From contig CAJTQI010000006.1 of the NCBI GenBank assembly GCA_910578645.1, positions 62,001-126,000 of the forward strand: 64,000 bases of DNA, written 5' to 3'. Every line of letters starts with the position of its first letter. Positions within the stretch are counted from its first letter, which is position 1. Below, piece after piece: positions 1 to 7,720 of the stretch. Source of the stretch: an uncultured Lachnospiraceae bacterium. Its GTDB lineage: Bacteria; Bacillota; Clostridia; Lachnospirales; Lachnospiraceae. The notes under the pieces were generated by a model that ran no database searches, had not been told where the DNA came from, and saw only the letters and a list, made by a program, of their open reading frames with translations. Made by a program: the position numbers and the translations under genes.

Positions 1-735
1 CGGTAAGTATCGATTCGGATATCCTCATCCCGAATTTCGATGTCCACATCTTCCTCTATATCCGGCATAACATCCAAAGATACGAAGGAAGTCTGACGCT
101 TCCCCTGGGCATTGAAAGGAGAGATGCGCACCAACCTGTGTACACCCTTCTCAGACTTCAGATAACCATAGGCATTCTCCCCGTTAATCTGGAAAGTCAC
201 CGACTTAATCCCGGCCTCGTCGCCGTCTAAATAGTCAATCACATCCAGGGCAAAACCTTTGCGCTCCGCCCATCTGGTATACATACGGTAAAGCATACCG
301 CACCAGTCACAACTCTCCGTGCCGCCTGCTCCCGCATTCAGTTTCAGTATCGCATTGTTCCTGTCATATTCACCCGACAACAGCGTACTGATTCTGATAT
401 TCTCGAATGTCTCCTTAAACTGGTTAAGCTCTTCCTCGATATCCGGTATGATGGCAGGGTCGTTATCCTCATATCCCATCTCAATCAATTCCAGTATATC
501 ATGGAACTGTCCGCTCAACCCGTCCATCGTATCCACAATATCTTTCAGGCTCTTAGATTCCCGCATCTTCTGGTTGGATTTCTCCGGGTCATTCCAGAAA
601 TCCGGCGCCTGCATTTCCATCTCCAATTCTTCAATCCGCTTCGACTTATTTGCTAAGTCAAAGTGAATCCCTCACTTCCGCTAAGGGACTTTCGTAGCTT
701 AAAAGCTCTGATTTCATATTATCCAGTTCTACCAC
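1..735 (-). CDS. prfB: Peptide chain release factor 2 (partial, 3' end off the window)
   Basis: RF2 releases the finished peptide at UGA and UAA codons. The translation shows the N-terminal helical domain, the Ser-Pro-Phe stop-recognition tripeptide (bases 114-122) and then the stretch ending IDTYR. The GGQ catalytic loop should follow just beyond the left edge, so about two thirds of the gene is present. The start is GTG at 735, with AGGTGG (745-750) upstream. Translation runs 25 codons to an in-frame UGA (658-660) and continues in the +1 frame, the classic RF2 autoregulatory frameshift. This gene therefore appears broken in a plain ORF scan but is not a pseudogene. It starts 23 bases after the secA stop, so the two are probably cotranscribed. 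Confidence 0.95.
657..672 (-). promoter_or_regulatory. prfB: Programmed +1 frameshift site of prfB
   Basis: On the minus strand the order is AGGGA (internal Shine-Dalgarno-like), a 4-base gap, CTT, then TGA C. This is the known RF2 slip cassette: low RF2 lets the ribosome pause at UGA and slide from CUU to UUU, giving ...D-S-L-D-L-A-N-K in the +1 frame. The zero frame upstream and the +1 frame downstream both match RF2. Confidence 0.95.
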
Positions 736-758
736 TTAACGTCACCACCTTTTCTTTT

Positions 759-3326
759 TTATCTGTTTCTTCCACAACACTGCTTATACTTCTTACCGGA
801 ACCGCAAGGGCACGGGTCATTCGGGTATACCTTCGCCTCCACGCGCCTTACAGGCCCTTTCTGGACCGTATCATCCTTGTTCGTGCCTGTCACTTTGGCA
901 ACCTGCTCACGCTCTACCTTCTGCTCAATCCGCACATGGAAAAGCAGACGGACAGTCTCTTCCTTGATGTTCTGCGTCATCTCGTCGAACATCTCATAGC
1001 CGTTTAATTTATACTCCACGAGGGGGTCTTTTTGTCCGTATGCCTGCAAGCCCGCCCCCTGGCGGAGCTGGTCCATATCGTCGATATGGTCCATCCACTT
1101 CCTGTCGATTACCTTGAGCAAAAGCACACGCTCAATCTCACGGATAGCCTCAGGCTCCGGGAACTCCGCTTCCTTGCTCTCGTAAAGTTTTACCGCTTCC
1201 TCTTTCAACTGCTGCTTCAGACTGTTCTTCTTAGGTTTCGACACACGGGACGCTTTCACAGGCTGCAAGGGAATCGTGGTCAAAAGCAGGGTATTCAACT
1301 CATTGTAATCCCACTCTTCAAAATCCGTATCGTCGCCGATGCACATATCCACACAATCCTCTGTGATATCCGTAATCATCTTGTAGATTGCATCGCGCAT
1401 ACTCTCCCCGTTCAGTACACGCCGTCTCTCTTCGTATATAATCTCCCTCTGCTCGTTCATCACCTGGTCATACTCCAACAGGCTCTTCCTGATGCCGAAG
1501 TTATTGTTCTCTATCTTCTTCTGCGCCGATTCAATCGCTTTTGTCAACGCCTTATGCTCAATCTCCTGTCCCTCCGGGATGCCCAGCGCGTTGAACATCG
1601 TAATCATCCTGTCGGAACCAAACAGTCTCATCAAGTCGTCTTCCAGGGAAAGATAGAAGATGGACTCTCCCGGGTCTCCCTGTCGCCCGGAACGTCCCCG
1701 GAGCTGGTTGTCGATACGCCTGGATTCGTGCCGCTCCGTGCCTACAATCATCAATCCCCCGGCTGCCCTGGCCTCGTCGTCCAGTTTGATATCCGTACCA
1801 CGACCCGCCATATTCGTTGCAATCGTCACTGCACCGTGGACTCCGGCGTCCGCCACGATTTCCGCTTCCATTTCATGGAATTTCGCGTTCAATACTTTGT
1901 GCTCAATACCGCTCTTCTTAAGCAGTCCGCTCAGCTCTTCGGATGCGTCAATGTTGATGGTACCTACCAGTACCGGCTGTCCCTTGGCGTGCGCTTCCTT
2001 GACTGCATCCACAATTGCCCGAAGCTTCTCACGCCTCGTCTTATATACCAAGTCCTGGCGGTCGATACGTGCAATGGGTTTATTGGTCGGTATTTCAACT
2101 ACGTCCATTCCGTAAATATCACGAAATTCCTTTTCCTCCGTGAGGGCGGTACCTGTCATACCCGCCTTCTTTTCAAATTTATTAAAAAAGTTCTGGAACG
2201 TGATAGTGGCAAGAGTCTTGCTCTCACGTTTTACTTTTACATGCTCTTTCGCCTCGATTGCCTGGTGAAGCCCGTCGGAATAACGCCGCCCCGGCATAAT
2301 ACGTCCGGTAAACTCATCCACAATCAGTACCTGGTCGTTATCCACCACATAATCCTGGTCACGGAACATCAGATTATGCGCCCTAAGCGCCAGAATAATA
2401 TTATGCTGAATCTCCAGGTTCTCAGGGTCCGCCAGATTTTCAATCTGGAAGAAACGCTCTACCTTGGCAACACCCTGCGCCGTCAGGTTCACGACTTTAT
2501 CTTTCTCATTGACGATAAAATCTCCTGTCTCCTCACGCTCCACCTTCATGATGGCATCCATCTTGGAGAGTTCTTCCATGTCTTCACCACGTGATAACTG
2601 TCTCGCCAGGATATCACATGCCTCGTACAGTTTCGTCGACTTACCGCTCTGGCCGGAAATAATTAAAGGTGTCCGCGCCTCGTCAATCAGCACGGAGTCT
2701 ACTTCATCGATAATCGCGTAGTGTAAATCCCTGAGCACAAGCTGTTCTTTATAGATGACCATATTGTCACGCAGATAGTCGAAGCCAAGTTCATTGTTGG
2801 TCACATATGTGATGTCGCAGTTATACGCTTCCCTGCGCTCTTCGGACTTCATGTCGTTTAACACAACGCCCACCTTCAGGCCAAGAAACTCATGTACCCG
2901 CCCCATCCACTCCGCATCACGCTTGGCCAGATAATCATTGACAGTGACTACATGCACGCCCTTGCCTTCCAATGCGTTTAAATAGGCGGGCAAAAGACAA
3001 GTCTGGGTCTTTCCTTCACCGGTCTTCATCTCTGCGATACGTCCTTGGTGCAGGATGATGCCGCCGATTAACTGTACACGGTAATGTTCCGTCTTGAGGA
3101 TTCTTCTGGCTGCCTCCCTCACCGTGGCATAAGCTTCCACAAGAAGCTCGTCCAGTGTAGCCCCATCCGCCAAACGTTTCTTAAATTCCTTCGTCTTATC
3201 GCGCAACTGCTCGTCCGACAGTTCCACCATCGCAGGCCGCAGGTCTTCGATTTTCTTGACCAGGCCATCTATGCGCTTAATCTCTCTCTCACTATGTGTT
3301 CCGAATACTTTCTCTACGACACCCAT
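759..3326 (-). CDS. secA: Preprotein translocase ATPase SecA
   Basis: SecA is the cytoplasmic motor that pushes preproteins through SecYEG. From ATG 3326 the protein has 855 residues. It begins MGVVEKVFGTHSERE, has the Walker A region TGEGKT (residues about 102-108), a DEVD-type Walker B followed by IDEARTPLIISG, the nucleotide-binding fold 2 motifs (TNMAGRGTDI and RGRSGRQGD), and a C-terminal zinc-binding SEC-C tail, CPCGSGKKYKQCC. The open frame extends 27 codons upstream to 3407. ATG 3326 is preferred because GAGGAAG lies just before it and SecA homologues begin here. A sigma-A-like promoter lies at 3429-3457, and prfB follows directly. Confidence 0.97.
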   Translation of the reverse strand: MGVVEKVFGTHSEREIKRIDGLVKKIEDLRPAMVELSDEQLRDKTKEFKKRLADGATLDELLVEAYATVREAARRILKTEHYRVQLIGGIILHQGRIAEMKTGEGKTQTCLLPAYLNALEGKGVHVVTVNDYLAKRDAEWMGRVHEFLGLKVGVVLNDMKSEERREAYNCDITYVTNNELGFDYLRDNMVIYKEQLVLRDLHYAIIDEVDSVLIDEARTPLIISGQSGKSTKLYEACDILARQLSRGEDMEELSKMDAIMKVEREETGDFIVNEKDKVVNLTAQGVAKVERFFQIENLADPENLEIQHNIILALRAHNLMFRDQDYVVDNDQVLIVDEFTGRIMPGRRYSDGLHQAIEAKEHVKVKRESKTLATITFQNFFNKFEKKAGMTGTALTEEKEFRDIYGMDVVEIPTNKPIARIDRQDLVYKTRREKLRAIVDAVKEAHAKGQPVLVGTINIDASEELSGLLKKSGIEHKVLNAKFHEMEAEIVADAGVHGAVTIATNMAGRGTDIKLDDEARAAGGLMIVGTERHESRRIDNQLRGRSGRQGDPGESIFYLSLEDDLMRLFGSDRMITMFNALGIPEGQEIEHKALTKAIESAQKKIENNNFGIRKSLLEYDQVMNEQREIIYEERRRVLNGESMRDAIYKMITDITEDCVDMCIGDDTDFEEWDYNELNTLLLTTIPLQPVKASRVSKPKKNSLKQQLKEEAVKLYESKEAEFPEPEAIREIERVLLLKVIDRKWMDHIDDMDQLRQGAGLQAYGQKDPLVEYKLNGYEMFDEMTQNIKEETVRLLFHVRIEQKVEREQVAKVTGTNKDDTVQKGPVRRVEAKVYPNDPCPCGSGKKYKQCCGRNR

Positions 3327-3428
3327 GACTTCCTCGTTTCTGCATGTCCGGTTTCTCCCGGCGCCAATATGCATACTTCCTTTCCGAATAGTCCCTTCAC
3401 TGTGCATGATGATAAAACACCAACGTAT

Positions 3429-3457
3429 ATTTTACCAGATTAGTAAGAAAATATCAA
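3429..3457 (-). promoter_or_regulatory. Predicted sigma-A promoter of secA-prfB
   Basis: The minus strand has TTGATA (3452-3457), a 17-base spacer and TAAAAT (3429-3434). This predicts a transcript start near 3421 and a leader of about 95 bases before the secA ATG. Confidence 0.6.
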
Positions 3458-3488
3458 CCTAAAAACCGGGTTGCTGCTCACACAGGCA

Positions 3489-3523
3489 AATGTCCGGCAA
3501 AGCATACCCCTTTGCCGGACATT
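3489..3523 (-). terminator. Hairpin after buk
   Basis: A perfect 14-bp inverted repeat, AATGTCCGGCAAAG and its complement, with a 7-base loop lies 21 bases past the buk stop and before the secA promoter. The T-tract on the minus side is weak, so termination efficiency is uncertain. Confidence 0.6.
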
Positions 3524-3544
3524 ATAATTTACATGTTCTGATAA

Positions 3545-4612
3545 TTAATATACCATAGCCTCTTCTTCACCGTTTAGCACGCGCAGTCCGCCCTGCACAA
3601 GTGCAAGCAGTTCATCCTCGCCCGGATATACTGTCATAGGAGCAATCCAACCTGCCTGCGCCTTAAGGCCGTCCACCACAGCCTTATCATAAGCGATACC
3701 GCCGGTCACGATAATCTGGTCCACTTTACCTTCTAATACACATGCCATGGAGCCGATATCTTTTGATACCTGTCTTACGAATGCATCACGGGTTTCTTCT
3801 GCCTTCGCATCGCCTTCATCGACCATCTTATCCACATCGCGCATATCGTTGGTGCCGCAGTAAGCATTGAAGCCGCCGCCGCCCACAATCTTCTTATACA
3901 CTTCTTTCTCCGTATACTGGCCGGAGAAACACATTTTAATCAGTGCACCGCTAGGTACCGCCCCCGCTCTCTCGGGAGAGAATGCCCCGTCGCCGTCCAA
4001 CGCATTGAACACGTCAACAACCTTGCCCTGCTTATGTGCGCCTACGGATACGCCGCCGCCCATATGCACTACGACCAGGTTCAGTGAAGCATAATCCTTC
4101 CCCTGCTCTTTTGCATAACGCTTCGCCACCGCTTTCTGGTTCAGCGCATGGAACACACTTGTCCTGGGAAGCTCCGGAACGCCTGAATACCGTGATACCG
4201 GCTCCAACTCATCCACTACGACAGGGTCTACAATATAGGAGGGCACACCGATGGAATCGCCGATTTCTTTTGCAAGGATACCGCCTAAGTTAGAAGCGTG
4301 CTGTCCCTGTTTCCCGATTTTCAAATCTTCCAAAAGTTCATCGCTGACCGCATATGTACCGCCCGGAATGGGTTTTAACATACCGCCCCGTCCCACCACC
4401 ATATTGAGGGAATTGATATCAAAGTCTTTTTCTTTCAGAAGATTTACAATAATATCCTTACGGAAATCTTTCTGCTCCACGATGGATGCATACTGTGCAA
4501 TCTCCTCCGTAGAGTGTCTCAAAGTCTCCTCAAACAGGAGAGTTTCATCTTCAAATACGCCAATTTTCGTGGATGTGGAACCCGGATTGATAATTAAACT
4601 CTTTACTGACAT
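3545..4612 (-). CDS. buk: Butyrate kinase
   Basis: Converts butyryl phosphate plus ADP to butyrate plus ATP, the last energy-yielding step of butyrate fermentation. The 355-residue product has the acetate/butyrate kinase phosphate-binding start LIINPGSTSTKIGVF, the VVGRGG motif and the glycine-rich MGGGVSVGAH segment typical of the ASKHA fold. The start is ATG 4612, because GGAGG sits 6 bases upstream; an in-frame ATG at 4624 overlaps that ribosome-binding site. It lies 30 bases after ptb on the same strand, forming a ptb-buk operon. A branched-chain fatty acid kinase is a possible alternative, but the pairing favours butyrate. Confidence 0.93.
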   Translation of the reverse strand: MSVKSLIINPGSTSTKIGVFEDETLLFEETLRHSTEEIAQYASIVEQKDFRKDIIVNLLKEKDFDINSLNMVVGRGGMLKPIPGGTYAVSDELLEDLKIGKQGQHASNLGGILAKEIGDSIGVPSYIVDPVVVDELEPVSRYSGVPELPRTSVFHALNQKAVAKRYAKEQGKDYASLNLVVVHMGGGVSVGAHKQGKVVDVFNALDGDGAFSPERAGAVPSGALIKMCFSGQYTEKEVYKKIVGGGGFNAYCGTNDMRDVDKMVDEGDAKAEETRDAFVRQVSKDIGSMACVLEGKVDQIIVTGGIAYDKAVVDGLKAQAGWIAPMTVYPGEDELLALVQGGLRVLNGEEEAMVY

Positions 4613-4642
4613 TTTTACCTCCATCTCGTCAAAAACAACGTC

Positions 4643-5563
4643 TTAATTCATCTTAGCCATCGCGCCCGCCATAACTGCGCCAAGTGCCAGGGAATTTACC
4701 TTCGTCTCGAAATCGTCGGAACGTGAAGTCAAAATAACCGGAGCCTTCGTGCCCGTGAGAATATTGCCGTTCTTCACCTTGGCCGTATGTACAAGACACT
4801 TGTATACAAGGTTGCCCGCATGGATGTCAGGGAAAAGAAGCACATCGGCATCTCCTACAATCTTCCTGCCTTCCGCCCCTTTATGCTTGGCAGCTTCCGG
4901 GTCGATGGCCAAGTCTAAGGAGAGCGGTCCATCCACGATACAGCCTGTAATCTTGCCTTCCTCGCACATCTTGGTCAACTCATCCGCGTCTACGGTAACG
5001 GGCATCTTCGGGTTTACGACCTCCACTGCCGCCAAGGGCGCTACCTTGGGATTCGCAATGCCGCATGCGTGACATACATCTACCGTATTCTCAATGATAT
5101 GTACTTTGTCCTCCAGTGTGGGATAAGTCATGAATGCCACATCCGTCAAGAACAAAAGATGGTCTATGCCCTCAACTTCAAATACACACACATGGGATAA
5201 AGCCTTACCTGTCCGCAGCCCAACTTCCTTATCGAGCACGCTCTTTAAGAAAGATTTCGTGTCAATCAGGCCCTTCATGTACATATCGGCCTTGCCGTCA
5301 TGCACCAATCCTACCGCTTTCAGCGCAGCCGCATAATCATCTTTCTCGTCAATAATCTCGAAGCCGCTCACGTCAACATTGTCGGCTGCCGCCACTTCCT
5401 TAATCTTGTCTGCATCGCCAACCAGAATCGCCTCCGCGATATTGCGTTCTTTCGCCGCAACCACTGCCTCCAGTACGGCGCTGTCCTGCGCCACTGCCAC
5501 TGCTACTTTCTTGATGCTGCACTCGGAAACTTTGGACAGCAAATCATCAAAACTCTTACTCAT
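4643..5563 (-). CDS. ptb: Phosphate butyryltransferase
   Basis: Converts butyryl-CoA and phosphate to butyryl phosphate and CoA, the substrate of the following butyrate kinase. The 306-residue product has the phosphotransacetylase fold (PTA_PTB family): an early AVAVAQDSAVLEAV strand-helix, the TGCIVDGPLSLDLA segment, and the VLLFPDIHAGNLVYK and TGTKAPVILTSRSD motifs near the C-terminus. AAAGGAG lies about 12 bases before ATG 5563. With buk it forms a classical substrate-level phosphorylation pair, an alternative to butyryl-CoA:acetate CoA-transferase. Confidence 0.93.
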   Translation of the reverse strand: MSKSFDDLLSKVSECSIKKVAVAVAQDSAVLEAVVAAKERNIAEAILVGDADKIKEVAAADNVDVSGFEIIDEKDDYAAALKAVGLVHDGKADMYMKGLIDTKSFLKSVLDKEVGLRTGKALSHVCVFEVEGIDHLLFLTDVAFMTYPTLEDKVHIIENTVDVCHACGIANPKVAPLAAVEVVNPKMPVTVDADELTKMCEEGKITGCIVDGPLSLDLAIDPEAAKHKGAEGRKIVGDADVLLFPDIHAGNLVYKCLVHTAKVKNGNILTGTKAPVILTSRSDDFETKVNSLALGAVMAGAMAKMN

Positions 5564-5783
5564 CTCACTAATCCACTCCTTTGTTTTATCGTTATTCTAT
5601 CAATATAATGCTTTTCCTGTTATCAATGCCATAATGTTAAGATTCTATCCGGCTTCCCCTCATGGCGCATTCTTGCATTCCGGCATTATACAGATAACAT
5701 GCAGGTCTCCACAACGGAATCCCCCTTCGTTAAAATAATAACACTACAGGATATAAAAATCAATGTGAACCGTAACAGACTCC

Positions 5784-6965
5784 TTAATGATGGAACAGCC
5801 GGATTCCCGTAAAGCACATCACCATGCCATACTTATCGCATGCCTCAATAACATTGTCGTCACGCACGGAACCGCCCGGCTGCGCAACATATTTTACACC
5901 GCTTCTGTGGGCGCGCTCAATATTGTCACCAAAGGGGAAGAAGGCATCGGAACCAAGCGACACGTTATCCATCTTATCAAGCCACTCCCGTTTCTCCTGG
6001 GCCGTAAACACTTCCGGCTTCACTTTAAATATCTTCTGCCATGCCCCTTCCGCCAGGACATCCATATAGTCCTCTCCGATATATAAATCAATGGAATTAT
6101 CCCTGTCCGCACGTCCGATTCCATCCACAAAATCAAGCCCTAAAACTTTAGGCGACTGCCTGAGAAACCAATTGTCCGCCTTGGTGCCCGCCAGTCTCGT
6201 ACAGTGAATACGGGACTGCTGCCCCGCCCCGATACCGATTGCCTGACCGCCCTTCACGTAACACACGGAGTTGGACTGTGTATATTTCAAAGTAATCATG
6301 GCAATCGCCAGGTCAATCTTAGCCTGTTCCGGAAGTTCCTTACACGCCGTCACGATATTGCCGAAAAACGCATCGTCAATCTTCAGTTCATTTCTCCCCT
6401 GCTCAAAGCTGATGCCATATACCTGCTTCACCTCAAGCGGCGCAGGGACATAATCCTGGTCAATCTGAATGACATTATAACCGCCCTTCTTCTTCGCCTT
6501 CAGAATCTCCAAAGCTTCCGGCTCGTATCCTGGCGCAATCACCCCGTCTGACACTTCCCTCTTGATAATCTTCGCCGTTGCCGCATCGCAGACATCCGAC
6601 AGTGAAATAAAATCTCCGAAAGAACTCATGCGGTCGGCCCCTCTTGCCCTCGCATAAGCATTTGCCAACGGTGTAAATTCCATATCTAAGTCGTCTACCC
6701 AATATATTTTCTTCTCCACATCGGACAGCGGCAGACCGACCGCAGCGCCCGCAGGGGACACGTGCTTAAAGGAAGCCGCCGCCGGAAGTCCGGTAGCCTT
6801 CTTTAATTCTTTCACCAACTGCCATCCGTTAAATGCATCCAGAAAATTAATATATCCCGGTTTACCGTTTAGTACCTGAATCGGCAGTTCACTGCCGTCC
6901 GCCATGTAGATGCGGGACGGCTTCTGGTTTGGGTTACAACCATATTTTAATTCTAGTTCAGTCAT
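5784..6965 (-). CDS. Free-standing AICAR formyltransferase (PurH-like, no IMP cyclohydrolase domain)
   Basis: Transfers a formyl group from 10-formyl-tetrahydrofolate to AICAR to give FAICAR, the penultimate step of IMP synthesis. The 393 residues cover only the formyltransferase half of bifunctional PurH: the LKYGCNPNQ start, the SFKHVSPAGAAVG motif, GIGAGQQSRIHCTRLAG and the final SVRDDNVIEACDKYGMVMCFTG. The N-terminal cyclohydrolase (MGS-like) domain of ordinary PurH is absent, and the adjacent PurO-type gene supplies that step. GGAGGAG precedes ATG 6965, and the gene begins 13 bases after the upstream stop. Confidence 0.92.
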   Translation of the reverse strand: MTELELKYGCNPNQKPSRIYMADGSELPIQVLNGKPGYINFLDAFNGWQLVKELKKATGLPAAASFKHVSPAGAAVGLPLSDVEKKIYWVDDLDMEFTPLANAYARARGADRMSSFGDFISLSDVCDAATAKIIKREVSDGVIAPGYEPEALEILKAKKKGGYNVIQIDQDYVPAPLEVKQVYGISFEQGRNELKIDDAFFGNIVTACKELPEQAKIDLAIAMITLKYTQSNSVCYVKGGQAIGIGAGQQSRIHCTRLAGTKADNWFLRQSPKVLGLDFVDGIGRADRDNSIDLYIGEDYMDVLAEGAWQKIFKVKPEVFTAQEKREWLDKMDNVSLGSDAFFPFGDNIERAHRSGVKYVAQPGGSVRDDNVIEACDKYGMVMCFTGIRLFHH

Positions 6966-6978
6966 TTTCTCCTCCAGT

Positions 6979-7692
6979 CTACTGGTTCTTATTCACAATC
7001 CGTGTCTCATATTTTCCGCTTTCGATATCAATATACCTGACAAACAACGACACTTTGTTCTCCTCGTTAAGATTTTCCCATACCAACTTTGTAAAACCGT
7101 CTATGCCCTCCTCTATCCCGATTAGAGTGGGCTCTCCCTCAAAACTTGGCAGAGGGTTGCCGTCTCCCATATAAGTATGGATAAAATGTCCCTCACCTGC
7201 CGCCGGGTTCTCATAAGCGAAAGTATATCTGCAACAGGAAGAAGGCTCTCCATGATTACTTTTTAAAATTGACATGGCATAATTATATCCGCCCTTCTCC
7301 AAATGCATAATACCCGAAATACGAGGCGTATAGTTGGGCCCATCCGGCTCAAATTCCCTGGTACGCAACGCCTGCTCAAAGGTCTGCTGTCTGTCCATCA
7401 ACTCATAGATGGTGTCTGTCTGGTCGCCATTGGTGACGATGGTTTTATTGCCAAGGACCCTGACCGGCGCATAGATAATCAGGCTAGGGTCTTCCAACTT
7501 AGAAGGCTCATATGCCTGGGTCCGTATGCCTGCCCCGTCTTCCACGAAGATACGGTTCCTGCTGTTTACGCTTCTGCCCATAATGAAATATGCAGTCACG
7601 GCATACTTCCCATCGGCCGATTTACCGATTATAATCCCCCTGCCAGGATATGAATTTCCGGCAAGTTCCTGTGCCAAAGATTTCTTCTCCAT
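6979..7692 (-). CDS. purO: PurO-type IMP cyclohydrolase
   Basis: Closes FAICAR to IMP. The 237-residue protein does not look like the cyclohydrolase domain of bacterial PurH but like the archaeal PurO/IMP_cyclohyd family: YPGRGIIIG, then AVTAYFIMGRSVNSRNRIF near the N-terminus, NYTPRISG in the middle, and a long C-terminal beta region. The symbol rests on family resemblance recognised by eye. It sits directly upstream of the stand-alone AICAR formyltransferase, which lacks exactly this activity. GGAGGAAGG precedes ATG 7692. Confidence 0.82.
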   Translation of the reverse strand: MEKKSLAQELAGNSYPGRGIIIGKSADGKYAVTAYFIMGRSVNSRNRIFVEDGAGIRTQAYEPSKLEDPSLIIYAPVRVLGNKTIVTNGDQTDTIYELMDRQQTFEQALRTREFEPDGPNYTPRISGIMHLEKGGYNYAMSILKSNHGEPSSCCRYTFAYENPAAGEGHFIHTYMGDGNPLPSFEGEPTLIGIEEGIDGFTKLVWENLNEENKVSLFVRYIDIESGKYETRIVNKNQ

Positions 7693-7720
7693 TCTTTTAA
7701 CCTTCCTCCATCACAAAATC

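Noticed and set aside
1032..2594. Long plus-strand frame of 520 codons opposite secA
   Set aside because: It is antisense to highly conserved SecA codons, has no recognisable domain, and reads as low-complexity Leu/His/Arg-rich sequence.
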